DNA from: Halothiobacillus sp.
GTDB taxonomy: Bacteria > Pseudomonadota > Gammaproteobacteria > Halothiobacillales > Halothiobacillaceae
Reading direction: 5' to 3'
DNA: 60,259 nucleotides
Assembly: GCA_024636015.1 (NCBI GenBank)
Contig: JAGXHU010000054.1
Span: 1-60,259 of the forward strand
Positions 36,759-45,327 of the stretch are shown here, piece after piece. Both the position numbers and the translations under genes were made by a program. Numbering within the stretch: the stretch's first letter is position 1; each line of letters starts with the position of its first letter. The notes under the pieces are model-generated. The model saw nothing but the letters and a program-made list of their open reading frames with translations. It was not told the DNA's origin and ran no database searches.

Positions 36759-38060
36759 TCACTCTTTATCGGGCACGAATTTCAGCACATCGCCGTTGAT
36801 GCAGTAGCGCTTGCCGGTCGGCGGTGGCCCATCGTCGAACACATGGCCCAAGTGAATACCCGAACTCGTGCTGACCACCTCGACACGGTGCATGCCGTAG
36901 GCGTTGTCTTCCTTGAGCGTGATGGCGCCGGGCAACGGATTGAAGAAACTCGGCCAACCGGTGCCACTGTTGAATTTGGCGTCACTGCGGAACAGAGGCA
37001 CGCCGGTAATCGGATCGACGAACATACCGGGGCGCTTTTCATCGAGGTTAGAACCGGTAAAGGGGCGTTCGGTGCCCTGCTCGAACGCGATCTTGCGTTG
37101 TTCCGGCGTGAGCAGCTGATAGCCTAACCATTTCCAGAACCGATCCTTTTCACCGTTGTAGCCGGTGTAGCGGGATACTTCCTTGCCGTGCTCGAACAGC
37201 ACGATCGTCGGCGTGGCGAACAAAGCTTTTTCCAACGTCCAGCCCTTGGGCGGATGCGGATTGAGTGTGGCAACGATCGGCACCTCGGATTGCCAGCTAC
37301 TCAAGACATCCGCCTTGAATTGTTTGCAGAACGGGCAATCCTCTGCCTCGAACACGATCAACTGACGATCAAAATTCAGGGTGTCGGCCGTGAGCTGCGC
37401 CGGCTGAGGGTGGGCGGCCTGCCCGGTTTGGGGATAGGCCACACCCGTGCCACCCAGCCCGCAGTAACCATTGGGGTTCTTCTTCAGATAATCCTGATGA
37501 TAATCCTCGGCGGTGTTGTAATTGCGCAGCGGTGCGATTTCGGTCGTGATGGCCGGATAATCCGCCTTGGTCAGCGCGGCCTGATAGGCATCGCGCGTGG
37601 CCAGCGCCACCGCGCGTTGTGCTTCGCTCGTGGTGTAGATCGCGCTGCGGTAATTACTCCCGACGTCATTGCCCTGACGGTCCCCCTGGGTCGGATCATG
37701 GCTTTCCCAGAACTTGATGAGCACGGTTTTAAGATCCACCCGCGCCGGATCGAAGGTCACTTTCACTACTTCGGCGTGATTGCGCGCTGTGTTTGCCCCC
37801 CGATGAAGGCTCCGTTCCTCATTCAAAATATCCTGATAGCCAACCTTGGGCGCATCGCCCCCGGCATAACCGGCTTCGACATGAACCACGCTGGGAATTT
37901 CGGACATCCGCTTTTCGGCACCCCAGAAACAGCCCATGCCCAACACGATGGACTCCGTCGACATCTTTCCCGACGCGGAATCCGCGGCGGAAGCCACAAA
38001 GGGCATACCCATCATCAATACCCCCAACAACACCTGCATTTTCTGCTTGAACGAGAACAT
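36759..38060 (-). CDS. Periplasmic MsrA-thioredoxin-MsrB triple fusion
   Basis: 433 residues with a signal peptide (to about VASA25). MsrA domain: GCFWG (43-47), resolving Cys200 in NPNGYCGLGG. Thioredoxin-like domain: EDCPFCKQF (Cys242, Cys245) and cis-Pro TPT (283-285). MsrB domain: GTGWPSF (366-372) and catalytic Cys420 in RYCINGD. It repairs both epimers of methionine sulfoxide in exported proteins. Neisserial PilB (MsrAB) has thioredoxin-MsrA-MsrB order; here the thioredoxin domain is in the middle. MsrB lacks the zinc CxxC pairs and the GCGWPSF cysteine, so the internal CPFC may be its reductant (inference). ECF sigma and anti-sigma genes lie just upstream. Confidence 0.93.
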   Translation of the reverse strand: MFSFKQKMQVLLGVLMMGMPFVASAADSASGKMSTESIVLGMGCFWGAEKRMSEIPSVVHVEAGYAGGDAPKVGYQDILNEERSLHRGANTARNHAEVVKVTFDPARVDLKTVLIKFWESHDPTQGDRQGNDVGSNYRSAIYTTSEAQRAVALATRDAYQAALTKADYPAITTEIAPLRNYNTAEDYHQDYLKKNPNGYCGLGGTGVAYPQTGQAAHPQPAQLTADTLNFDRQLIVFEAEDCPFCKQFKADVLSSWQSEVPIVATLNPHPPKGWTLEKALFATPTIVLFEHGKEVSRYTGYNGEKDRFWKWLGYQLLTPEQRKIAFEQGTERPFTGSNLDEKRPGMFVDPITGVPLFRSDAKFNSGTGWPSFFNPLPGAITLKEDNAYGMHRVEVVSTSSGIHLGHVFDDGPPPTGKRYCINGDVLKFVPDKE

Positions 38061-38197
38061 ATTGCCACCTCAGTGTATAGCAGCCTGTCCGACCAGTTTT
38101 GGCCGGTCCAGCTGAATTATTTTGCATTCACGGTTATTTAGTCGGGCGAAGGGCTGTTTTCTGACACTCCGCCCACGCGATACCAAAATACCGAGGC

Positions 38198-39034
38198 TTA
38201 TTTCGGATTGATTTGGTTGTAAACCGCGAGCGCAACCCGGGCCAGTTCGTTCTTGTTCGACCCGGCGGAGATCGCGTAGCCCATGCCATTATCAATCCAG
38301 TAGAACACCCCAATCGGCCCCTCAGTGGCGAAATGAAAAGCGGTGTCCTGCTTGTCCTGACGCTCGCCGGACACATACAGCGTGAGGCGCTTACCTTTTG
38401 CATCGTGATACATGAATTGCGCGACTGGCCCTTCCGATCCCGGCAACAGGCGGCCGCCAATCAACTCATACCCCTGTGCCTTCAAGCTGGGGGGCTTGAG
38501 CTTGACCCCGAGCCGCTTGGATAACCAGGCCACCAGTTGATCTTCCTGATCGGCACCAATTTCCACCGGCCGCCGCGTATCCGGGCTGTACACGGCATGT
38601 GCCACCGCCGCCCGCCAGGCCAGACGCTCACCCACGGTGGCCTGCTGTGCACCAAGGGGTTCGGTCACGCGCGGCATCTGGGATGACATCTGGGCCAGCA
38701 TCGGCGGCGAACCGCGCAACTGCCAACCCGCCATGCCACCCGCCACACTGCCCACGATCCCGCCGACAAACACCCAGGTCACCACAGCAGCAAGACGCAG
38801 ATTCAAACGGGTCGCTACCCGAGACGGTTGCTGCAAATGGGGCGGAATGGGCTCATCCAGTAACGGATCGAACAGATGCTGCAATTGCTGATTCTGACGC
38901 CGATAGGCCGCAACGCGGGCGGCCTCGTCGGGACGTGCCGCGAGGAAGGCCTCGACCTCGATGCGACGGGCCGACGACAGCTGATTGTCGACATAGGCAT
39001 GCAGGTCGGCTTCGGAAATGGGGGATCGGTTCAT
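38198..39034 (-). CDS. Membrane-anchored anti-sigma factor
   Basis: 278 residues from MNRSPISEADLHAYVDNQLSS, the start that overlaps the sigma gene by four bases; the frame extends further upstream inside it. The N-terminal cytoplasmic part (about 1-75) has the anti-sigma pattern EADLHAYVDNQL...EVEAFLAARPDEAARVAAYR. One membrane segment (about 85-107) follows, then a periplasmic domain. It lacks the HxxxCxxC zinc motif. It should hold the neighbouring ECF factor inactive until an envelope signal acts. Confidence 0.88.
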   Translation of the reverse strand: MNRSPISEADLHAYVDNQLSSARRIEVEAFLAARPDEAARVAAYRRQNQQLQHLFDPLLDEPIPPHLQQPSRVATRLNLRLAAVVTWVFVGGIVGSVAGGMAGWQLRGSPPMLAQMSSQMPRVTEPLGAQQATVGERLAWRAAVAHAVYSPDTRRPVEIGADQEDQLVAWLSKRLGVKLKPPSLKAQGYELIGGRLLPGSEGPVAQFMYHDAKGKRLTLYVSGERQDKQDTAFHFATEGPIGVFYWIDNGMGYAISAGSNKNELARVALAVYNQINPK

Positions 39035-39585
39035 TTGATTATCTTCATCGAAATCGCCACGGGGGAAGCCTGGCCGGAAATCTGGCCGGAAGTTTGACCG
39101 GAGGTCTGAGGGCAATCTTCCATGAGCGCGCGCAATCGGGTCCGACCGCGAGACAAGCGGGACATGACCGTACCGAGGGGAATTCCCAGCGTACGAGCCA
39201 CGTCCTGGTAGGACAACTGCTCCACCGCCACCAACAGCACTACCGTGCGCTGATCCTCGTGGAGGTGACGCAAGGCGTCCTGTAAATTCTGAATTACGAG
39301 CATATCATCCTGGCTGGGCGGCACTGACGCCTCGAACTCTGTGTCGTCCAGCGACTGGGTGGAAATCTGGCCCCGTCGAGACTGATCCACATGCAGGTTG
39401 TGCATGATGCCGAACAGCCAGGGACGCAGATCGCTGCCCCAGCGCCAGAAATGAATCTTGCGCCAGGCCCGCTCCAGAGTGTCTTGCACCAGATCGTCCG
39501 CCGACGCGTGGTGCCCACCAAGCAACACCCGCGCATAGCGCCGTAATCGCGGTATGCATGCCTCTATTTCCGCATCCAGATTCAT
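39031..39585 (-). CDS. ECF-type RNA polymerase sigma factor
   Basis: 184 residues with region 2 (LLGGHHASADDLVQDTLERAW...LRPWLFGIMHNL) and region 4 (LRHLHEDQRTVVLLVAVEQLSYQDVARTLGIPLGTVMSRLSRGRTRL). It directs polymerase to stress genes once the adjacent anti-sigma factor releases it. It follows the cytochrome c-propeller gene by 28 bases and overlaps the anti-sigma gene, so it is probably autoregulated with that operon. Confidence 0.95.
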   Translation of the reverse strand: MNLDAEIEACIPRLRRYARVLLGGHHASADDLVQDTLERAWRKIHFWRWGSDLRPWLFGIMHNLHVDQSRRGQISTQSLDDTEFEASVPPSQDDMLVIQNLQDALRHLHEDQRTVVLLVAVEQLSYQDVARTLGIPLGTVMSRLSRGRTRLRALMEDCPQTSGQTSGQISGQASPVAISMKIIK

Positions 39586-39613
39586 GCACGTGCCTCAATA
39601 GATTGTGGGATCA

Positions 39614-40903
39614 TCAGGAATTCCCTTGTACCGCCACCCAGAAAGGAAAAGCGCCGACAGCAATTTTCTTTTCGACCGTCAGGGTGCGCGCGTTGATCAC
39701 CGCCACCGCATTGTCCTTGGTCAAGGTGACATAAATCCAACGGCTGTCCTTGCTGGCGCGAATACCGTGCGGGCCATTGCCGACGATGACGTTCTTCACG
39801 GACAAGTCCTTGGTGTCGATCACCGAGATGAAATTGTCGCCAATGGCCGCCGTCGCCACATATTTACCGTTGGGCGCGACATCGATACCGCCGTGGCCGT
39901 TACCCACCGTGATGACCTTCTTCACGACGCCGGTTTTCAGATCCAGTACCGCCACATGGTGCACGAAATCACGGACATACGCTGTTTTCTCATCCAGAGA
40001 CAGATCCATATTGTGCGGCCCCGTGATGCCCGGCACTGGAATGATCTTGGTCATCTTGCGGCTGTGCGTATCAATCACACCGATACCGGCGCCGCCCTGC
40101 AGGGTGACATACGCCAATTTGCCATTCTTCGTGAAGCGGACATTATGCGGCGCTTCGGCAACCTTGATCGTGTCCACGACCTTCAGCGTCTTGAGATCGA
40201 CCACGCTAATATCGGCGGAACCCTCATTGCTGACATAGGCGAATTGCCCGTTCGGCATGATCTTCACGCCCTTGGGCGCCTTGCCGACCGTGATCACCGC
40301 CCGTTGCGCACCCGTCTTGGCATCGAATACATACACAGCACTGGTGGAGGGACTCGTCGCCAACACCGTCTTGCCATCCGGTGTGATCGCGTTGTACAGC
40401 ATGTTCGGGCCGCCCTGCCAAACCGTCTCGCTGGGGAAAGCTTCCACCGTGCCGGCTTTCTTCATGGTGATGAAGACGGTTTCCGGAAACTCGGCTTTCG
40501 TGGCCTTCGCTGTCGCTACGCCAGACGCTACGCCAGATGACATATCAGGCGCGACGGCACTTTGACTACGCGCGAACGGAGACAGGCTGGCGTAGTACGC
40601 GGCCAGATTCTGAATGTCGCTTTCAGTCAGCGAGGCGGCCATAGCCTTCATCGTAGGTTCCTGGCGCCCGCCTGTCTTGAAGGCGTTGAGCTGCTTGACG
40701 AGATAAGCCTCTTTTTGCCCGGCGAGATTCGGAAACTCCTCGCTGAGGCCGATGCCATTCGCGCCATGACAACCGGCACAGGTCACCGATTTTTCCTTGC
40801 CCATCGATATATCACCGGCAGATGCCGATGCACTAAACATCACCAATGAAAGACCCAACGACATGCTCAACGCTGGGCCAGCGGCCAATACAGTTAATTT
40901 CAT
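39614..40903 (-). CDS. Cytochrome c plus YVTN beta-propeller protein, exported
   Basis: 429 residues: signal peptide to about 29, class I cytochrome c domain with heme site CAGCH (42-46) and a Met85/Met88 ligand region (EPTMKAMAASLTESDI), a linker rich in Ala/Ser, then a seven-bladed propeller (about 150-429) of repeats such as VAVLDLKTGVVKKVITVGNGHGGIDVAPNGKYVATA. The layout recalls cd1 nitrite reductase NirS, but the propeller is too short and no nir genes are near, so heme d1 is unlikely. It may bind a redox protein or a metal. It starts the block with the ECF pair behind it. Confidence 0.88.
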   Translation of the reverse strand: MKLTVLAAGPALSMSLGLSLVMFSASASAGDISMGKEKSVTCAGCHGANGIGLSEEFPNLAGQKEAYLVKQLNAFKTGGRQEPTMKAMAASLTESDIQNLAAYYASLSPFARSQSAVAPDMSSGVASGVATAKATKAEFPETVFITMKKAGTVEAFPSETVWQGGPNMLYNAITPDGKTVLATSPSTSAVYVFDAKTGAQRAVITVGKAPKGVKIMPNGQFAYVSNEGSADISVVDLKTLKVVDTIKVAEAPHNVRFTKNGKLAYVTLQGGAGIGVIDTHSRKMTKIIPVPGITGPHNMDLSLDEKTAYVRDFVHHVAVLDLKTGVVKKVITVGNGHGGIDVAPNGKYVATAAIGDNFISVIDTKDLSVKNVIVGNGPHGIRASKDSRWIYVTLTKDNAVAVINARTLTVEKKIAVGAFPFWVAVQGNS

Positions 40904-41016
40904 AAGTAATCCCTCGGTTCATCCCTGCAAACGAATCATGTGTGCCAACAGGGGCGCCGCCGATGTGCAGTGAGCAGATCGAGGGCTCCCCCTACGACGT
41001 AGCGGTTGAGCCTGTC

Positions 41017-41457
41017 TTAGTACCCGCCGCCGACGGCCAATTTGGGTGCGATCTGCCAAGTTTCAGATACCAGCTTGTCGCCCCGATAAGTGAGCACATA
41101 GCGCACCTTGATCGTCGCCTTGCCTGCAAAAACCACATTTGCCGTCACGGTGGTGCCTTTCGGGTTACCGGCCTCTTCCAGCTTCTCGACGCTGACTTTC
41201 ATGTCGCCCTGGACCTTGGTGAATTTTGCCAAAACGCCTCGGATGGCGTCCGTACCGGTGTAATCACCGTCCAAAGGACCGCCGATCCAGTAGAACCGAC
41301 TATCGCCGGTATAGGCGCTGGTAATCTGATCGATATCACCCGACCCGATGGCATTGAAATGCGCCTTGGCGTCATCGGCCGGGCCGGCAATCGCCGATCC
41401 GGATACCAAACCCAAACCCAAACTTCCGGCTAAAGCAAAAACAGACAGAATTTTCAT
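41017..41457 (-). CDS. Exported NTF2/SnoaL-like protein
   Basis: 146 residues with a signal peptide (cleavage about AIA24) and the SnoaL-type cone fold pattern: DDAKAHFNAIGSGDIDQITSAYTGDSRFYWIGGPLDGDYTGTDAIRGVLAKF. Such domains bind small hydrophobic ligands or act as isomerases, but no catalytic pair can be assigned. It lies 113 bases upstream of the cytochrome c-propeller gene on the same strand, and a possible ECF promoter lies in front of it. Confidence 0.82.
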   Translation of the reverse strand: MKILSVFALAGSLGLGLVSGSAIAGPADDAKAHFNAIGSGDIDQITSAYTGDSRFYWIGGPLDGDYTGTDAIRGVLAKFTKVQGDMKVSVEKLEEAGNPKGTTVTANVVFAGKATIKVRYVLTYRGDKLVSETWQIAPKLAVGGGY

Positions 41458-41534
41458 GATGCACGCTCCTCAAAAAATGAAATCCAAACCAACCCGTGTA
41501 AATCCAGGCATGACGAACAGACCGTCATACTTGG

Positions 41535-41563
41535 GTATACGAGGGCAGGTATCGGGTTATTCC
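41535..41563 (-). promoter_or_regulatory. Candidate ECF-type promoter
   Basis: On the minus strand GGAATA (41558-41563) and CGTATAC (41535-41541) are separated by 16 bases, resembling promoters read by some ECF factors (GGAAxA...CGT). It lies about 80 bases upstream of the NTF2-like gene, first in the direction leading to the ECF/anti-sigma genes. A second copy was not found before msr, so this is tentative. Confidence 0.35.
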
Positions 41564-41679
41564 CGAGCGCAGAAAAAATAATTCCATGAATACACGGAAT
41601 CCATATCCGTTGGGTGTTTGGCGGGAAGCTGTGCCCGTCTAAGCGGACGCGGGCAAGAGTGAACCGGCGCGGGGGACGA

Positions 41680-44202
41680 CTAACGTCGGCGCAATATGAT
41701 CTTGCTCGCTTCGAACAGGATCAGCAGGCTGACGCCAAGAACTGCGGCCGTGAATGCCAACCCGGAAGGAGGCGGCTGAAAGGCGAATGCACCGGCGAGC
41801 CCAGGCACCTCGGTAATCAGAATCAGTCCCAGCAACGTTCCACCCAGAACCCACAGGCCAATGGGCGACAACCCGGCAAAAAGCCCACGCCAGCCGGGGC
41901 GGGCCGACCGGGCCGAAAAGATCAGGGTGGCGTTGGCGACCACGACGACGATAAAGGCCAGGGCGCGCGCCGACTCGGTGACGATGCCAATGGACAGTGC
42001 CCAGCTGTAAAAAGCCAGTGCCGCAGCCGTCGTCATGCCGCCCTGTACGATGCTCAGCAATAGATGCCGACCAGAGATCAACGGCTCGGACGATGGTCGC
42101 GGGGGCTGCTCCATCAAGCGGGGGCTGCCTTTCTCTGCCTCAAAGACGATCGAGCACGCCGGATCGATCACCAGTTCCAGAAACGCAATATGAATTGGCA
42201 TCAGGATCATGGGCCAGCCAAACAGGACCGGCACAATCGACAGGCCAATAATCGGAATGTGTACGGCCACGGTGTACACCAGCGCCTGACGCAGGTTGGC
42301 GAAGATGCGACGCCCGAGCTGAATGGCGGCGACGATGGCGGTGAAGTCGTCTTCGAGCAGCACCAGCGCGGCCGCCTCGCGGGCGACGTCCGTTCCGCGA
42401 CGGCCCATGGCAATGCCAATATGTGCGGCCTTCAGCGCCGGGGCGTCGTTCACGCCGTCGCCCGTCATGGCCACCACTTCCTGGTTGTTCTTCAGTGCCG
42501 TCACGATCGCCAGTTTTTGTGCAGGCGTTACCCGGGCAAACACATCCGTTTCGGCCACCCGAGCCGCCAGCGTGGCCACATCCATCACCGAGACTTCATC
42601 CCCGGTGATCACCATCCGGCTGTCGATGCCAGCCTGGGCAGCAATGGCCTGCGCCGTGCCCGGATGATCGCCGGTAATCATCACCACGCGAATTCCGGCG
42701 CGGTGGCACTCGTCGATGGCCGCAGGCACCTCGGGTCGTAGCGGGTCCGCCAACCCGATCAACCCGATCAACTCAAAAGGAAAATCGTGCTGTAGCGCCG
42801 GAAACGCCACTCCGCTCGGGTGCTTTGCCTTAGCCACACCCAGCACCCGCCAGCCGCGACCGGCCATCTCATCCGCCGAACGGCGCATGGCCTGATGGGC
42901 TTGCGGCGACAGATGGCACAAATCGGCAATCGCTTCTGGCGCCCCCTTGGCGGCGACCACATCGTGCCGATCCGACCCATCGCGCCACAAATGCGACATG
43001 GCCGGCAGCGCCGGTGATAGCTCGTATTCCCGCGTCAACGCCCAATCTGGATGCAGGTGCTCGGTATCGGCCAGGTAATCCTGCGCGAACCGATGAAAGG
43101 CCTTCTCCATCGGATCGCTGGGTTCGATCTCGCTGGCCAGCACCGCATATTCCATCAATTCGTGATAGTGCTCCGGCAATTCGCGTTGCGCCAAGTCGTC
43201 CGCCGCCTGCAAACGACCCTCGACCGACAGTGCTGCCAGCGTCATCCGGTTCTGGGTGAGCGTGCCGGTCTTGTCGACGCAGAGCACCGTGGTTTCACCG
43301 AGGGTTTCAATGGCATTGAGCCGCCGCGTCAGCACTTGATGGGCGGCAATGCGGCGCGCGCCGAGGGCGAAAAACACGATCATGATGACCGGGAATTCCT
43401 GTGGCAGGATCCCCATGTCCAGGGTAATGCCCGCCAGAAGTCCCTGAAGACCATCGCTGCGCAGCCACCAGAACAAGGCGGCCAAGAACACGCTCAGTCC
43501 GGCCCCGATGAACGCAAGCCGCCGGGTGAGGCGACCGATTTCAGTGCGCAAAGGGGAGGTCTCGATGGCAATGGTCTGCAGGGATTTCCCGATCCGGCCG
43601 AGTTCGGTTTTCTCGCCGATGGTGGTCACGCGCATCAGCCCCTGACCGCGCACGACCATGGTGCCGGCGAAGACCTGATCCGGTTCGCGTACTTGGGTTT
43701 GATCCGCATCCCGATCCGCAAACTTTGCCACGGGTTCGGATTCGCCGGTCAGCATGGATTCGTCGGTGGCCAGCTCATGAGCCTCCAGCACGACACCATC
43801 GGCCGGCACCCGATCGCCTTCCGTCAGGATCAGCACGTCTTCGCGAACAACCTCGACCCCCGCAATGCGCGTCGGTACGCCATCCCGAATCGCCAGCGCG
43901 CGCGGGCTGGACAGGGTGCGCAGCATGTCCAGCGCATGCTCGGTGCGCCGCTCCTGCAGGATGGTCACACCCATGATGATGAACACGAAGCCCAACAGAA
44001 TCAGCGCTTCGTGCACATCGCCCATCAATAGATAGATGGCGCCCGCACCCAGCAACAGCAGAAACATGGGCTCGCGCACGACTTCACCGGCAATAGCCCA
44101 GATCGTCCGGGGGCGATTGTGCCCCATCTCGTTCAGGCCCTCGGCGGCCAATCGTTCGGCGGCCGTGGCCGCACTCAGTCCCTGCGGGCGGTTTTCGGTC
44201 AT
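41680..44202 (-). CDS. P-type ATPase cation transporter
   Basis: 840 residues. Conserved parts: MLTGESEPVAK near 150, the TM4 motif GILPQEFPV, phosphorylation site CVDKTGTLTQNRMTLA near 310, MITGDHPGTA and MTGDGVNDAPALKAAHIGIAMG near 580. There are about ten predicted membrane segments and no heavy-metal domain at the N-terminus. This fits the P2/P3-like group with PEEFP-type TM4 rather than the copper class. The transported ion (Ca2+, H+ or another) cannot be settled. It stands alone. Confidence 0.93.
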   Translation of the reverse strand: MTENRPQGLSAATAAERLAAEGLNEMGHNRPRTIWAIAGEVVREPMFLLLLGAGAIYLLMGDVHEALILLGFVFIIMGVTILQERRTEHALDMLRTLSSPRALAIRDGVPTRIAGVEVVREDVLILTEGDRVPADGVVLEAHELATDESMLTGESEPVAKFADRDADQTQVREPDQVFAGTMVVRGQGLMRVTTIGEKTELGRIGKSLQTIAIETSPLRTEIGRLTRRLAFIGAGLSVFLAALFWWLRSDGLQGLLAGITLDMGILPQEFPVIMIVFFALGARRIAAHQVLTRRLNAIETLGETTVLCVDKTGTLTQNRMTLAALSVEGRLQAADDLAQRELPEHYHELMEYAVLASEIEPSDPMEKAFHRFAQDYLADTEHLHPDWALTREYELSPALPAMSHLWRDGSDRHDVVAAKGAPEAIADLCHLSPQAHQAMRRSADEMAGRGWRVLGVAKAKHPSGVAFPALQHDFPFELIGLIGLADPLRPEVPAAIDECHRAGIRVVMITGDHPGTAQAIAAQAGIDSRMVITGDEVSVMDVATLAARVAETDVFARVTPAQKLAIVTALKNNQEVVAMTGDGVNDAPALKAAHIGIAMGRRGTDVAREAAALVLLEDDFTAIVAAIQLGRRIFANLRQALVYTVAVHIPIIGLSIVPVLFGWPMILMPIHIAFLELVIDPACSIVFEAEKGSPRLMEQPPRPSSEPLISGRHLLLSIVQGGMTTAAALAFYSWALSIGIVTESARALAFIVVVVANATLIFSARSARPGWRGLFAGLSPIGLWVLGGTLLGLILITEVPGLAGAFAFQPPPSGLAFTAAVLGVSLLILFEASKIILRRR

Positions 44203-44341
44203 GGGTGTCTCGGGATGATCGGGCCGACTGTCGGTTCAGACGTCACAATGGAGCAGCTTCAATCATACCCCGGCCGAATCATGTCGCGCAGCGACCACGA
44301 AACACAATGCGCCAAACTGTTTACCGGGGTTTATTCCGGAC

Positions 44342-44369
44342 AAAAAAAACCCGTTCATGGCGAACGGGG
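44342..44369 (-). terminator. Rho-independent terminator of the low-complexity protein gene
   Basis: On the minus strand CCCGTTC-GCCAT-GAACGGG is followed by eight T residues, about 34 bases after the stop of the gene at 44402-45058. The stem, loop and T-run are all typical of an intrinsic terminator. Confidence 0.92.
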
Positions 44370-44401
44370 TCTCGATACAACAACCGATCCGACGTGCGGA
44401 A

Positions 44402-45058
44402 TCAGGCGTAGGTGTTAACGGCCTGTTGCTGGTTATTGGCGGGCAGCTGGGTGGAGAGGTTCGACAGGAGCGAGCTCAGATTGGCATTGCTGCCAGAAAC
44501 ACCCATCGCCGAGGCCAGTGTCTGAAAGCTGGACTGCAGCGCGGAAGTTCCGCTGGCTGGCGTCGTGCCGGTCGCGGCACCGGACGCCGAACTCGTCGCC
44601 GTCGAAAGCTGGCTCATCAGCCCCTGCAGATCGGACGTCTTGCTCATGCGCGGGTGCCCATCGGGCCGTCCCGCGTCACTGGTCGCGGCCGTACTGCCAT
44701 CGGTATCCGCATCACTATCCTTGCCCGCGCCGGATTTGGCACCGGATGCACCGGCCCCGTTTTGGGCGTGCAGGGACTGAAACAGCGTCTGCATGAATGA
44801 GCCCATTGCCTGTTGCTGGGTGGGTGTCAGGCTGGTCGCGGTCGAACTGGTCGACCCCGTTCCTGTGCCTGTTCCGCTACCGGATGTGCTGCCGGTACCC
44901 GAAAGTGAATTCAGCGCATTGAGGATCAGCGACTGAAATCCGCCGGCGGCCGATGCGGTGCCTGAACCGGTGGCCGGTGCCGCGGCACGGGATGACTGGG
45001 CCGTGTTGCCCATCTGAGACAACCAATAATTATTTGTCGAAACAGCACTTACGTTCAT
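44402..45058 (-). CDS. Low-complexity Ser/Thr/Gly/Ala-rich protein, unknown
   Basis: 218 residues without signal peptide or membrane segment. An N-terminal NYWLSQM-like segment is followed by GT/GS repeats (about 54-76). Two short helical blocks with QQQAMGSFMQTLFQSLHAQ and LQSSFQTLASAMG, and a Gln/Asn-rich end, complete it. It resembles no family I can name. A strong terminator and an AT-rich leader show it is a separate, probably well-expressed unit. A surface, flagellar-export or matrix role is possible but not supported. Confidence 0.7.
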   Translation of the reverse strand: MNVSAVSTNNYWLSQMGNTAQSSRAAAPATGSGTASAAGGFQSLILNALNSLSGTGSTSGSGTGTGTGSTSSTATSLTPTQQQAMGSFMQTLFQSLHAQNGAGASGAKSGAGKDSDADTDGSTAATSDAGRPDGHPRMSKTSDLQGLMSQLSTATSSASGAATGTTPASGTSALQSSFQTLASAMGVSGSNANLSSLLSNLSTQLPANNQQQAVNTYA

Positions 45059-45327
45059 TATCTACGCTCCTGATTACGGGGGTAATCTCTCGGGCAACAC
45101 ACCCAGTAAATTCATTAACTGATAATTAGCCAATGAATACGTTTACCCATTCTCGCAGAAAATCGGCGCGCGCCCCGGAAATGCGGCGAAATAACGCATA
45201 TAAATTGTCAACAGATTGTACATAGCGGCCAGGAATACGCGCAGAAAGAAGCCCCGATCCGGATGGGACTTAGAGGTATTCCTGGGTATTACCTGGGCAT
45301 CGATCGGGGATACGGGGGCACCAAAAT
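45059..45327. other. AT-rich leader region of the low-complexity protein gene
   Basis: The 269 bases between the two minus-strand genes are AT-rich close to 45059-45160 and should contain the promoter of the low-complexity protein. No specific -35/-10 boxes were assigned and no gene is supported. Confidence 0.3.

Noticed and set aside
39614-40903. Cytochrome cd1 nitrite reductase NirS or NirN
   Set aside because: The propeller is about 280 residues, too short for the d1 domain, and no nir genes are near.
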